Assembly: GCF_001428105.1 (NCBI RefSeq)
Contig: NZ_LMSJ01000013.1
Location: 85,998 to 149,997, forward strand
Direction: 5' to 3'
DNA: 64,000 nt
Origin: Paenibacillus sp. Soil766
GTDB lineage: Bacteria > Bacillota > Bacilli > Paenibacillales > NBRC-103111
Shown here piece after piece: positions 25,649 to 35,104 of this stretch. A program made the position numbers and the translations under genes. The notes beneath the pieces are model-generated. The model searched no databases and was not told the DNA's origin. It saw nothing but the letters and a program-made list of their open reading frames with translations. Every line of letters starts with the position of its first letter. The first letter of the stretch is position 1.

Positions 25649-27034
25649 TCACTTTACTGCAAGCACTTTTGCATCCGTAATCAGAATTTCCCCTTCATCA
25701 TAGAACACCTTCATCTTCAACCCCTCGCTGACGAAGCGCACAGGCACCAGGGTGAAGCCGTTCCGAATGATGGCCGGTGTATCCAACATAACCTGCTTAC
25801 CGTTCACATAAGCCTGACTCTGATCAATAACTAGTTCGACCTTCGTGTCTCCTTTGGTCAGCGTGACGAGATTCTTATCACCATTCCAGTCCACCTTCGC
25901 GCCAAGTGCTTCGCCAATGAAGCGGATTGGCACCATGGTGCGGCCCTCGAGCGTGAACGGCGCCACGTCAAGTGTATGCTGCTCCTCATCGACGAAGGCC
26001 GTAATCGCATCGAGCGTTAGCACAATGCTTTTGAACCCAAGCGGATTGACATTGACATAGTTAGATGCTGGATCGCCGAACTTCACCGGTTTAGAGATAA
26101 CCGTGCCGTAAGTCGTCTCCACCTCAATGACGTAGTGTTGGCCATTCTTGATCGACCCGTTGTTGTTCGCGTATAAGTCGAAGACTCCGCTCCCTTGGAA
26201 CGTGCCGACCGGCTCTTTTACATCGTTTTTGAACCCAGGGGTAATGACTGTATCTCCTTTCGCAATGCCGAGCAGCCAACCAACACCAGCCCGATTCGTA
26301 CGCCAAATCCCAGGAGCTTCATTCCCCTTCTCGTCGGTAGCGCGAAGAATAACGGCCACCACCTCCGTCTTCTGGGCAAAATTCAACTTCAACCGGAAAT
26401 GGCCGTCTGTTGTCCCATCCTTGCCGAATACAGCGATACCTGTATGGTCGGATGTCAAATCCAGCCAGCTGAACTCGCGAATCGCCACAGGCGCATAGGA
26501 GGTTTCGTTCTCAGCATAGGGGGTGATCGGCGTCCGCATTATACCGCTGCTTGTCACCATTTCCAAATAATAATACACACCAGGCTTCATCCCATTATTA
26601 TCGGATGCGTACAACTCGAACTCGACGATGCCTTGGAATGTGCCCAGCTTCGCCTGGAACGTTTCGTTTATCGACTTGCCGTCCTGCACAACAGCCAGCA
26701 GCGTGCCTATATCGCCAGCTTCGGACTTCCATGTTTTCCAGATGCCTTGGCTCGTCTCATTTCCCTTGCTGTCGGCGGTTCTCAGTGTGATCGATTGAAT
26801 ATCCAGGCCTTCCCCCGCATCCATCAGCAGACGAAGATGACCGTCACGTGTGCCGTCCGGAGTCGACGCCGACACTTGGGAAATACGGTCCAGTTCCTTG
26901 TCAAGATAGACAAATTCCTTGATCTGAGAACCAGTTTCAATAGCCTTATCGGCTGCGAAAGCACCACTTCCCATTGTCATACTACTCATCAATAACGAGC
27001 AAGTTATCGCTAGCTTCAATTTATTGCTTATCAT
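25649..27034 (-). CDS. Exported protein with C-terminal copper-amine-oxidase-like stalk domain
   Basis: 461 residues from ATG 27034 behind GGAGAGAG. Signal peptide 1-27 (cut after AFA). Two related Ig-like units follow, each with DG.RDGHLRL/DGHFRLKL, V.LRTADSKGNE and a GIW segment (about 30-180 and 190-325). The C-terminal stalk domain (about 350-455) has the twin motifs APFTLEGRTMVPIRFIGEAL and RNGFTLVPVRFVSEGL. This domain is typical of secreted Paenibacillus proteins and is non-catalytic. Probably wall-associated; ligand unknown. Confidence 0.85.
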   Translation of the reverse strand: MISNKLKLAITCSLLMSSMTMGSGAFAADKAIETGSQIKEFVYLDKELDRISQVSASTPDGTRDGHLRLLMDAGEGLDIQSITLRTADSKGNETSQGIWKTWKSEAGDIGTLLAVVQDGKSINETFQAKLGTFQGIVEFELYASDNNGMKPGVYYYLEMVTSSGIMRTPITPYAENETSYAPVAIREFSWLDLTSDHTGIAVFGKDGTTDGHFRLKLNFAQKTEVVAVILRATDEKGNEAPGIWRTNRAGVGWLLGIAKGDTVITPGFKNDVKEPVGTFQGSGVFDLYANNNGSIKNGQHYVIEVETTYGTVISKPVKFGDPASNYVNVNPLGFKSIVLTLDAITAFVDEEQHTLDVAPFTLEGRTMVPIRFIGEALGAKVDWNGDKNLVTLTKGDTKVELVIDQSQAYVNGKQVMLDTPAIIRNGFTLVPVRFVSEGLKMKVFYDEGEILITDAKVLAVK

Positions 27035-27374
27035 CGTACTCTCTCCTAACATTATCATAATGAGAACTGCAAGCCGCAACTCCTTGCATCACGTCTTATG
27101 TTAGTATAATGCCTGCCACTTCCCAAAGGATAGGGAACCACTCGGGAAATAACCATGAACCGATTCGGGAAAGAGTAGCTTCAGTGACCATTTAAATTCG
27201 AATGTTCGGAACTGAGCAGAGTGCAGCCCTTTTCATTTATTAAACTATAAAAGTAACGTTGTTACGTCCCTTAATCCAAAATCCTCAACCCACAGTCTTA
27301 TTACTTCTTTTAATTCTAAATTTGCAAAACTTAATTTTTAAATATCTGGTAATATGTACTCTTGGTAAAATATT

Positions 27375-27391
27375 GATATAATTTTAATATC
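27375..27391 (+). promoter_or_regulatory. Palindrome over the -10 of the XRE gene
   Basis: GATATAATTTTAATATC is an inverted repeat that contains TATAAT (27377-27382), 22 bases before the ATG of the XRE regulator; a likely autoregulation site. The rest of the 378-base divergent spacer (27035-27412) shows no gene. Confidence 0.5.
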
Positions 27392-27412
27392 ACATAGTTA
27401 GGAGAACTCAAC

Positions 27413-27880
27413 ATGCCATCATACAACCATAACCAACTAGCAGCAGTTTTTAATAAGCTCCGATCTAAAAAAGGCGTGACGATCGGCCAAATCTCAAGTA
27501 AAACTGGCATTTCCTATGAAATCTTATCCCGCTTGGAGAAGGGAAAAGAACAGCTAATCGCTCAGAGCACCGTAATTCTTCTAGCACAATATTTCAGCGT
27601 ACCGATTGAAGAACTGGTTGGCTTCTCCCCTGTTGAGCGATATCTGGTTTCTGACGGAAGAAAAATCGATTTATCCGATTACTCGGAATCGGAGTTGGCA
27701 GAGATTGAAAACTTTATGATCTTTTTGAGGTGGCGAAGATCGGAGGAAAAAAAAGAGAAAGAGTTTGTTGATGAGAAAAGGAGTCAAATCAAGATGCAGA
27801 ATCAAAATGGCAAGTCCATAGAAGAATTAGCAGCAAGGTTGGACCGATATTTGGGTCCAAACGGGATATTCAGACGTTGA
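27413..27880 (+). CDS. XRE-family helix-turn-helix regulator
   Basis: 155 residues. Residues about 8-65 form the HTH: FNKLRSKKGVTIGQISSKTG and YEILSRLEKGKEQLIAQSTV. The C-terminal half is charged, with an EEKKEKEFVDEKRSQIK helix likely forming a coiled coil, and ends DRYLGPNGIFRR. No peptidase or sensor domain is seen. ATG has AGGAGA upstream, and a palindrome covers its promoter. Neighbours give no clear target. Confidence 0.85.
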   Translation: MPSYNHNQLAAVFNKLRSKKGVTIGQISSKTGISYEILSRLEKGKEQLIAQSTVILLAQYFSVPIEELVGFSPVERYLVSDGRKIDLSDYSESELAEIENFMIFLRWRRSEEKKEKEFVDEKRSQIKMQNQNGKSIEELAARLDRYLGPNGIFRR

Positions 27881-28009
27881 TCAGTGTTGCATGGCGTCCA
27901 GTCTAAATGCCAAGAATGCGATTCTGCGTTCTTCTAATTTGTTTTTTTGTTTCTAAAAATATTTGTAACAAAACATATTAGAAAATTCGTCATGTAAAGC
28001 AGTAAAAAA

Positions 28010-28052
28010 ACTGCAAACACCAAGTTCTCTCTTGAATGATTGCAGTCTTTTT
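28010..28052. terminator. Hairpin terminator between XRE and HEAT-protein genes
   Basis: ACTGCAA (28010-28016) pairs with TTGCAGT (28040-28046), A-run before and T-run after; usable in both directions by the convergent genes. Confidence 0.6.
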
Positions 28053-28155
28053 ATTCACATTGGTGGATACACCAACTTTATTTAATATCTGATCAGTATG
28101 GGTTTGACTTATACTGTAAATCAATTTCTGCCAATCCAACACCCTCTTGCATAAT

Positions 28156-28779
28156 TCAACTTAATTTCTTAATTAGTTTCTCCACGCGTTTTCGTTTGGT
28201 GTCTTTTTCAATATCCTCGAGTCGTGAGATAAGTGTCTTAATGAAAACCTCTTTGTTTTTATCGTTAACGATGGATATTGCATTCTCGGCATACATTGGG
28301 AGTTGATTTGTCGGACAGCTCTTAAGCAGTTCAAGGAGCAAGGTAAATGCATGATCGGCATAATGTTGGATAGAACAAAGCTTAATCAGGATATTCACTC
28401 CGTGATCTTTAGTGATAACCGATCCTTTGTTGGCAATATCAACAATTTTGGCAAGTGCTGCATAAATGGCTTCTGGAATTTCCATAGTTATTGCATCTAG
28501 CGCTGTCATAGCGCCCCAGACAAGTCGATTATTACCATGACTAAGTAATGCTACGAACTCTTTGCTGTATTCAGCAACTAATGACGGTTTTAGATCTCCG
28601 ATTTCATAGAGAACTTTTATGCAATCACTTTGAATGTTCTTGTCACTGTTGTACAAGTTATCAACAAGTTCCTTCACTGCTCCCCTATCATCTCGGTCGG
28701 CAATATATTTCGCCAGTGCCTGGTTAGGACCTTCGTCTTTTCGATTGAGTGAGCTTGCTAATTTGTCGATTATGGTCAT
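28156..28779 (-). CDS. HEAT-repeat-like protein
   Basis: 207 residues, almost wholly alpha-helical, with repeat units such as AVKELVDNLYNSDKNIQSDC, EFVALLSHGNNRLVWGAMTA and VDIANKGSVITKDHGVNILI, each a helix pair with the HEAT spacing. The C-terminus is Lys-rich. Such folds serve protein binding; partner unknown. ATG follows GAGGAGAATAAC. Stands alone. Confidence 0.78.
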   Translation of the reverse strand: MTIIDKLASSLNRKDEGPNQALAKYIADRDDRGAVKELVDNLYNSDKNIQSDCIKVLYEIGDLKPSLVAEYSKEFVALLSHGNNRLVWGAMTALDAITMEIPEAIYAALAKIVDIANKGSVITKDHGVNILIKLCSIQHYADHAFTLLLELLKSCPTNQLPMYAENAISIVNDKNKEVFIKTLISRLEDIEKDTKRKRVEKLIKKLS

Positions 28780-28828
28780 TGTTATTCTCCTCTAATGTCA
28801 TTAGTAACTTAATTTACAAGATGAGAAG

Positions 28829-29731
28829 CTATATTATTTCTGCTCTCGTTTCTTGAGGCTGACGGCGCTTCATGTTGGCTATCGCGACACCAGTTAGAAT
28901 CAGAATCCCTCCAGCTATTTGAGCGGGTCTAATTGGATCGCCTAGGAGGAAGTAGCTTACGATAATTGCGATGAACGGTGGGATGTTCATAAACATTGAG
29001 CTCGTGGATGGCCCGACGACGGCGATGCCTTGGTTCCACCAAAATCCCGCCAAACCTTGACCAATAACTGCCACACTAATGAGTAACAACCAGGTCAGCA
29101 CTTGGTGGCTCCATTGAAAATGCCCTTGAAAGGCTTCGACGGCCACGGCTGGAGACATAAGAATCGTCCCGATGACTGTTGAATAAATCGTCACCTCATA
29201 CGAGGTCATACCGTTTGTTAGCTTGCGAATAAATAGCAAGCTGATTGACATACCCAGCATCGCCAGCAACAAATATACATCTCCCTTAGACATGCCGAGC
29301 GTTTTCCCTCCATACAGCACAATCAAGACGACCCCAAGTAGAGCAACAATGGATCCCGTAAACTTCAGCCACGTGATTTCTTCTTTAAGAAACATACGCG
29401 ACAACAGCGTCGTTGCAATCGGGGATAGCGCAATAATGAGCGCGGCGTTGCCCGCTGTCGAATACTTTAGTCCAGTAAAATAGAACAGCTGGTTGATTAA
29501 TGTACCAAAAATTCCCGCGAACAGCAGCAGTACCCACTCCCGGGAGGTTGGGCGTCTCATCGATTTGTTGACGGCTGCTACGGAAATTAAGAACAGCGAC
29601 ATGACAACTAATCGTGCGAATGATAGAAGAATGGGTGAGAATTCCCGCAGCAAATAGGCGCTGGCTACGTAGTTACAGCCCCAAAGCAGCGACACTCCCC
29701 AAAGTTTCCATAGAACAGTACGGTCTGGCAT
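28829..29731 (-). CDS. EamA-family DMT transporter
   Basis: 300 residues with ten membrane helices in two EamA halves; the first contains the entry motif WGCNYVASAYLLREFSPILL, the second starts near LLLAMLGMSISLLFIRKL. Family members export amino acids or other metabolites. The C-terminus is basic and cytoplasmic (MKRRQPQETRAE). ATG is preceded by AAGGAGA. Confidence 0.87.
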   Translation of the reverse strand: MPDRTVLWKLWGVSLLWGCNYVASAYLLREFSPILLSFARLVVMSLFLISVAAVNKSMRRPTSREWVLLLFAGIFGTLINQLFYFTGLKYSTAGNAALIIALSPIATTLLSRMFLKEEITWLKFTGSIVALLGVVLIVLYGGKTLGMSKGDVYLLLAMLGMSISLLFIRKLTNGMTSYEVTIYSTVIGTILMSPAVAVEAFQGHFQWSHQVLTWLLLISVAVIGQGLAGFWWNQGIAVVGPSTSSMFMNIPPFIAIIVSYFLLGDPIRPAQIAGGILILTGVAIANMKRRQPQETRAEII

Positions 29732-29840
29732 CTCTAAGAAGTCTCCTTAAGTTCCATATAATATCTACCTGTGCTAAAGCTCGTCATTGCGAATGCCTCG
29801 GGCGACAATTCCCCTCAACAAACGTTCCCGTTATCTTAGT

Positions 29841-30326
29841 CTACCACTGTAAATGCCCTTTTCTCATTTTTGCTATGTACACTATTTGTCCTGTGTGACC
29901 AGGCAAATGTCTAAATTGATGCAGAAAAATTTCAAGGACAGTAGCTTGATTATCAACGCCGCTATTTGCTAGTTGTGGTTGTTCAAATAACATTTCAGGT
30001 TTTACTTTCACCGTTTCTAGAACCTCGATTATAAGGTCAAAGGATTTAGCAATAAGCTCTATAGCTTGCCTTTTCGATAATTGGAGACCACGTTCAAATT
30101 CCTTCTCTCTATCTCTTGTATCTGGAATGCTATAGAATACAGTTTCAATTCGTTGATGAACTGTTCCCCATATATGAGCAACTAAGTTTGCAATGCTATT
30201 ACTTTCTGGTGTGGGTGCCCATACAATATCTTCGTCCGATAATTGCTCAATTACTTGAAGTGTCCCGTTTTTCTCTGAATTATATTTCTTCAAGAGAAAT
30301 TCAATCAGTAATGGTGCACTTTCCAT
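29841..30326 (-). CDS. DinB-like protein (DUF1572 type)
   Basis: 161 residues of the four-helix DinB/YfiT-like fold. Metal-site histidines are visible in VAHIWGTVHQR (about 49-60) and in LHQFRHLPGHTGQIVYIAK near the C-terminus. Some members are thiol-dependent S-transferases, but the role of this one is unknown. ATG follows AAGGAG. Confidence 0.82.
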   Translation of the reverse strand: MESAPLLIEFLLKKYNSEKNGTLQVIEQLSDEDIVWAPTPESNSIANLVAHIWGTVHQRIETVFYSIPDTRDREKEFERGLQLSKRQAIELIAKSFDLIIEVLETVKVKPEMLFEQPQLANSGVDNQATVLEIFLHQFRHLPGHTGQIVYIAKMRKGHLQW

Positions 30327-30790
30327 TTAACTAACAACTCCTTGAACTGGCTACATTTCGTTCTTCTTTGGTATGTCATCGAACTATCTTGTCCCGATAG
30401 CTGAATGGTGTTACCGCATTGCCAACCGAAAATCTTTTATTCAATATTCTTTATCTCTCCCGTTTCCGATTTGTCTACACAAAGCCTGCTTAAATAGCTG
30501 GTGCCGGCAGTCTTTATATGTTATGATATCGTATTGCATTAGCTTATTCTAGGTTTAAGCTTGTATGAATTTCGAAACGGTACAAATAAGCAGATAAACA
30601 GTTTTTTAGTCATACATTCCACCTTCGTATTGAATACATAGAACTTATAAGAAGCCCACTGAGAACTCCTAAGTAGTTCGACATTGAACTACCATTTTTG
30701 CGTTAGTTTAAACTTAAGGCCATCCTTTGTGGGATGGCCATTTCTTTGTAGATAACATGAATTTACTGGACAAAAGTTCGTCGTAGATAT
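30327..30790. other. 464-base spacer with REP-like motifs and a hairpin
   Basis: No gene seen. It contains GTGCCGGCAGTCTTTATATG, one of several GCCGGCAG-type motifs in spacers of this window, and a perfect hairpin GGCCATCC-TTTGTG-GGATGGCC (30718-30739), which may end transcription of the neighbour at 30791. Confidence 0.4.
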
Positions 30791-31306
30791 CTACGACGAC
30801 TTCTTACGAATAGGGTATAGTATTTTAAAGTTAAATGTTTCGATTTCAGAATAAGGGACTGTGAGTGCGTTAAACGGTTCAAGCGGAACTGTCTCCATCC
30901 CGAGTACGTCTTGACGCCGATCAATCTCATAATAAGGTGACTGCTCGAGCCATGTAAATATCGCATCATATACTCGCCACATATGGGCCTCATTCCCGTA
31001 GACTTGGGCGCTCACACAAAGCCCTCCTTTTACCTCTAAAGTCTCGATGCCATCTGGTACATCCCCAAACTCACGAACCGCCAATCCGACCCAAAGCGTA
31101 TCGACTTTCTTGATCCATTGCTCCTGTGGAATGAATACATACGCTGAAGGCCCGTCCATAAGTCGCGTATCATTAAGTTGGACCTGCGCGGTAAGATGGC
31201 TCCAGGCAACCCGCGTCCCGCTTTTGTCGGGTGTCATTCCCGTTCTTACTGCCATTGTCTTGAAAGGCGCCACTTCAACCAAATTAATCGCTATTGTTTC
31301 TTGCAA
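30791..31306 (-). CDS. GyrI-like small-molecule-binding protein
   Basis: About 171 residues of the effector-binding fold found at the C-terminus of AraC/BmrR-type regulators, here without a DNA-binding domain. Recognisable parts are INLVEVAPFKTMAVRTG at the start, the central VAWSHLTAQ, and IDRRQDVLGMETVPLEPFNA near the end. TTG 31306 has GAGAGGG five bases upstream; an ATG ten codons earlier lacks a site. It might bind hydrophobic cations or act as a hydrolase-like scavenger, as known for some stand-alone members. Confidence 0.75.
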   Translation of the reverse strand: MQETIAINLVEVAPFKTMAVRTGMTPDKSGTRVAWSHLTAQVQLNDTRLMDGPSAYVFIPQEQWIKKVDTLWVGLAVREFGDVPDGIETLEVKGGLCVSAQVYGNEAHMWRVYDAIFTWLEQSPYYEIDRRQDVLGMETVPLEPFNALTVPYSEIETFNFKILYPIRKKSS

Positions 31307-31571
31307 TAATACCCTCTCCACTCCCACATGATTCATGTATAACTAAGTTGTCGACATCTTGTTAATATCATTCGATACTTTCCATAAAATTCCTTTTAAT
31401 TAAAACTACATTATCACTGTTCTACAGCAGTTACCATGTTTGATATTTGTTCTAAATGGGACAATTGCAGCAAAAGTTCTCGGATTATGGCAACTGCCGC
31501 GGCTAACTGCTCCCTGTTTTTTGAACTCTCTTTCACCATTATTGAATGAGCGAACTTTTGAGCTCTATTAA

Positions 31572-31609
31572 GAAAAAGTGCTTGTGTGGGTTCACACAAG
31601 CACTTTTTC
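31572..31609. terminator. Terminator overlapping the end of the esterase-like gene
   Basis: AAAAAGTGCTTGTGTG and its perfect complement face each other around a two-to-four-base loop. On the minus strand the TGA stop of the upstream gene lies at the tip of the stem (31592-31594), and the last five codons form the first arm. Confidence 0.8.
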
Positions 31610-32863
31610 TATATTTAACGGACGAAGCGCATGGCTTTCGTCCACATGCAGGAAGGCGTCGTACCGCCGAGCCATCACTGAGGGAACGTAGTTCCCTCGC
31701 TCAGAAGTGGGGCGGTACACGACACCGATGGCACGGTGCCCCAGCACCTCATGCCCGAGTAACGGATCCTCCTTGTTAAGCAGGAGGATCTGATCATACG
31801 CGCCAGCGCGATGCATGAGCTCTTCCCAGCTGCCCTGTTGTGCAGCGGGCACTTGCATTATCGACATCGGCGCGCCCCAAGATTTCGCGGCAATGACGGT
31901 GCCGCGGTAAGTGCCGAAGCCGATGGCACACACATCGGCTTCGCCGTGCGCTTCGCGCACAAGCTGGCCGACGTTGATCATGCCGTCGGTCAGCATATCG
32001 GTTGCACGCGCATCGCCAATGTGCGTGTTATGCTCCCAGACGATAACTTTGGCTTCTGAGCCGTGGTGGAGGGTGAGGCGGCGCAGTGCCTCGACCATGT
32101 GTCGGTCGCGGACGTTCCACGATTCCGCGTCATGCTTGACCATAGTGCTGTAATAATCCTCCGCGTTTACGGCAACAAGTGCGTTTATTTCTGCACTAAG
32201 GGCGGCTTCGCTGTCTTCATCGTACCGCACTCGTTTCACGTGAAGCTCCTTCAGCAACTTCACGACATCGTCCTTACAGCTCTCGCCATAGAAAGCTGCA
32301 GAAACACCGTAATTTTGCCCCTCTTTATCATAGGAATCGAAACACTCAAAGGCTTTACGGGCTAAAGCTAACTGCTCAGGTGTCCCTTTTTCCTGCAGGT
32401 ATCGTTCGATTTCTTCCATGGATTCCCATAAACTATAAACGTCAAGTCCATAAAAACCGACGCGCTGCGCCATCGGTTTGTCTTCATTATGCTTTTTTAA
32501 CCAATCCATTAATTCCCCAACTTCTTCATTTGCCCACATCCACGTTGGCCAGCGATTAAACCCTTCCATCACAGTACGGGCGTCTGGCTTTGCATCCTTG
32601 TACTGCTTCACATACCGGTTAACCTCATAGCAGGAAGGCCAATCCCCTTCAACTGCTATGAAGGAAAACCCCTTCGTTTCAATCAATTTACGGCTCAATT
32701 CCATGCGTAGTTTATAAAATTCAGAAGTACCATGCGTTGCCTCACCAAGTAAAACATACTTCTTATCGCCAATCGCTTCGATTAATACATCCAAATCATC
32801 TGTACTGTTCAAAGACACAGCCTGTTTTCTGATCTGTTCTACGATGAGTTCATCCATATTCAT
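31592..32863 (-). CDS. Erythromycin-esterase-family protein
   Basis: 423 residues with family landmarks GEATHGTSEFYKLRMELSRK (about 38-57), VEGDWPSCYEVNRYVK (about 72-87) and the late WEHNTHIGDARATDM, which supply the His/Glu catalytic set. The branch includes many proteins that are not macrolide esterases, so resistance should not be assumed. ATG follows AGGAGTAACTC. GC content of the C-terminal third (about 31.6-32.1 kb) is clearly higher than nearby genes, perhaps from recombination. Confidence 0.85.
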   Translation of the reverse strand: MNMDELIVEQIRKQAVSLNSTDDLDVLIEAIGDKKYVLLGEATHGTSEFYKLRMELSRKLIETKGFSFIAVEGDWPSCYEVNRYVKQYKDAKPDARTVMEGFNRWPTWMWANEEVGELMDWLKKHNEDKPMAQRVGFYGLDVYSLWESMEEIERYLQEKGTPEQLALARKAFECFDSYDKEGQNYGVSAAFYGESCKDDVVKLLKELHVKRVRYDEDSEAALSAEINALVAVNAEDYYSTMVKHDAESWNVRDRHMVEALRRLTLHHGSEAKVIVWEHNTHIGDARATDMLTDGMINVGQLVREAHGEADVCAIGFGTYRGTVIAAKSWGAPMSIMQVPAAQQGSWEELMHRAGAYDQILLLNKEDPLLGHEVLGHRAIGVVYRPTSERGNYVPSVMARRYDAFLHVDESHALRPLNIEKVLV

Positions 32864-33195
32864 TTGAGTTACTCCTATTCATAATGAGTTTTCTTAAGTA
32901 GTATGCACAAAAACACGATGAAAAAGCGCTTCACTTAAGATACATAACGAAGATTATCATCCACCACTACGCCTCCTTTGAACTGGCTGAAGGTTCCATT
33001 TCATAAAAAATTTCCAATAATAAGTAAAAAAGCAACTATCAGTTAATCCGATAGTTGCTCTTTGCTACTATTGTTGTACTGACAATTTCGCATTAGTTTA
33101 ATGATCTAACCAGTCATTTATAAGAGCTTTTCTGCGCTGTCTGTAACGGCAAGTTTTAAGGCCATCCATTGCGGACGGCCCTTTCTGCAAAGTAG
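32864..33195. other. 332-base spacer with two hairpins
   Basis: AGCAACTATC pairs with GATAGTTGCT (33031-33059), with A before it. A GGCCATCC-n-GGACGGCC hairpin precedes the VOC gene end and resembles that at 30718. TGCGCTGTCTGTAACGGC also recurs near 46830. No gene seen. Confidence 0.4.
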
Positions 33196-33654
33196 TTATG
33201 GTTGCCAAATTTCCCACAAGTTCCCATCAAGGTCAAGAAACTGAAAGTTTGGACCGAATTCTCTTCCAACCGGAATGTCGCTTAAAATGGTCACACCGTT
33301 ATCCTTGAAACGGTTATACATTTCTTGTATACGCGGAGTAATGAAACACCCTACTGGAGTACGATTTCCATCACAGTTTGTAAAACCTAGACGATCGTGT
33401 GATTCGACTAGGAAAAGAGCTGGTACCGCACTTCTAAGACTGGCTCCTTGAAATTTTCCATTATGATCGGGAAATCTCAGGATCGAATGTTTCATCCCAG
33501 GCTTCACAAGATTGTGATTCGTCGGTTCGCATCCTAAGTTTATTTGATACCATTGAGTTGATTCATGAACGTCATTAACCGGAACATAAATACAAGTTAT
33601 TCCAGTAATATCTTCTAGTTTTATATCCGGCGTGCCTTCTTCATTAATTTGCAC
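33196..33654 (-). CDS. VOC-family (glyoxalase/bleomycin-resistance) protein
   Basis: 152 residues in two beta-alpha-beta-beta-beta units: ITCIYVPVNDVHESTQWYQI starts the first, and the second ends FGPNFQFLDLDGNLWEIWQ, where the final Glu is the usual metal ligand. Function not predictable. GTG 33654 behind GGAGGAGGA is preferred; a longer frame upstream consists partly of the ribosome site itself (AGG AGG AGG). Confidence 0.8.
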   Translation of the reverse strand: MQINEEGTPDIKLEDITGITCIYVPVNDVHESTQWYQINLGCEPTNHNLVKPGMKHSILRFPDHNGKFQGASLRSAVPALFLVESHDRLGFTNCDGNRTPVGCFITPRIQEMYNRFKDNGVTILSDIPVGREFGPNFQFLDLDGNLWEIWQP

Positions 33655-34298
33655 TCGATCATTCCTCCTCCTCATTTGCTTGGGTCTAAAAAATCCATTC
33701 ATTAAATTATATTCTATTTTCAACCAATATTTTCCTGCAGCTGGGTTACTCCCCTTTACGCTATCGTTCTCCCGGGAGCTTAATGATACAATGCAGCTAG
33801 GTTGTGCACCCCATTTTCAAGATACCTGTAGTTAATGTATTCTTATATATTTCTTAAATCCCTTACTAGTTGTTCCACTGAATCCCAGCTTCTCGAAAAA
33901 AATATGTGCATATGTTCTCTTTGAACTACTCATTAGCATCATCTTTTGCAGTTTCTATTCACACAAAATTTCCTTACAATAATACCCATAAATATTACGC
34001 GTTTATGCGCATATTTGTCACAATTAATCTAATCTGATTTAGAATGTATGCCGTTATTATTGCTGTCGGCAGCCTTCCAAAAGTATATTAAGTTAAGTTT
34101 CGTTATCACCGATTATTTTCTTTAAACAACAATGCTTACATTGCAGAGCGCGTATTTTCAGTACTGGAATTCCGAATATCCGATGGATTACGCTCTACCG
34201 CCTGTTACTTCAACGGATAACGGCAGCCGATCGTGTGGTGCCGGCTGCCGTCATCTTGTGTTGAGCTATCGTTTGTGTTAGCTTTCTCGCGGATTCCA
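33655..34298. other. 640-base spacer with dispersed motifs
   Basis: No gene supported. The sequence near 33765 (CCCGGGAGCTTAATG) recurs in variants at about 61300 and 62935. A strong palindrome ACGGCAGCCG-n12-CGGCTGCCGT occupies 34222-34253, after the end of the MBL gene on the minus strand but without a T tract. Confidence 0.4.
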
Positions 34299-35051
34299 TT
34301 ATATAGATATTTTCATCATGTCTTGGGCCAAGGTGACTTTAGAGCTTTCTGCAGGGGGATTCTCCGACAAAACTTGCGAATAGGGCTCCCCGTCTGTCAA
34401 GTGAACGGCATATATCCGTTCGATGCGCTCCAGTGGATAATATTTAAGCATCTCATCCAAACTGGTATGACCGTGTACTGACCCTCTGGCCTTAGTGGCT
34501 TCATGTATCAATACATCAATATTCCCATACCTAGCAATCGATTCGTTCGGCATCGTATCCGCAGAATATATCAATACCTTATCCTCCAACTCCGCTTTTA
34601 CCCCAACTGTTGCACCTACATGTAAACTTGGAAACGTAGAAATCGTTAACCCATCCTCAGCAAGGATGGGAGAAGGCTTAGTCCAGTCGAATTCATGTAT
34701 AGAAATAACGAATTGAATTGGCCACTCTGTTATCCGATAGCTTGCAAGAATTGCATTCAGTTGATCTTTATATAAACTCGAACAATAAATGGTTAGAGGT
34801 TCGCTCCTTCGAGCGATCCACATCCCCCACAGCAACGAAGGTAAACCGTAGATATGATCAACATGGAAATGCGTCAGTATAACACCTTTAATCCGGCTCT
34901 GTGGAATTCCCGCCTGCTTCAGTTTGCCCAGCGGGTTGCCCCCGACGTCAATTATCCAACATGATTCCCCTCGCTCAAGCAGCATATAAGTATTATCCCT
35001 TCCTATACTTCCGGGAGCGCTAGCGGTACCCATGAAAAGAACGTTTAACAA
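34299..35051 (-). CDS. Metallo-beta-lactamase-fold hydrolase (RNase Z/phosphodiesterase-like)
   Basis: 250 residues with metal motif THFHVDH (about 60-66), DVGGN before it, and later ligands in SADTMPN and HGHTS. The closest architectural relatives are RNase Z-like and cyclic-phosphodiesterase enzymes. It is the last gene of a five-gene run with a UgpBAE-like importer and a HAD phosphatase, suggesting it hydrolyses a phosphodiester or ester of the imported compound. TTG start with AAAGGAAAGGGGG upstream. Confidence 0.82.
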   Translation of the reverse strand: MLNVLFMGTASAPGSIGRDNTYMLLERGESCWIIDVGGNPLGKLKQAGIPQSRIKGVILTHFHVDHIYGLPSLLWGMWIARRSEPLTIYCSSLYKDQLNAILASYRITEWPIQFVISIHEFDWTKPSPILAEDGLTISTFPSLHVGATVGVKAELEDKVLIYSADTMPNESIARYGNIDVLIHEATKARGSVHGHTSLDEMLKYYPLERIERIYAVHLTDGEPYSQVLSENPPAESSKVTLAQDMMKISI

Positions 35052-35104
35052 AACAGGTAAACCCCCTTTCCTTTGTTTTTACTAAGTTTCATATGCCTCA
35101 CCGA

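Noticed and set aside
26195..26995. 266-codon plus-strand frame opposite the stalk-domain protein
   Set aside because: It is the antisense of a well-supported exported protein gene, without its own ribosome site.
31414..31599. 61-codon minus-strand frame after the esterase-like gene
   Set aside because: It starts inside the terminator, has no ribosome site, and shows no family features; the possible 41-codon part from an internal ATG is equally unsupported.
31592..32863. Macrolide-resistance gene
   Set aside because: The family is broad and most chromosomal members in Bacillota have no shown esterase activity on macrolides; no resistance call is justified.
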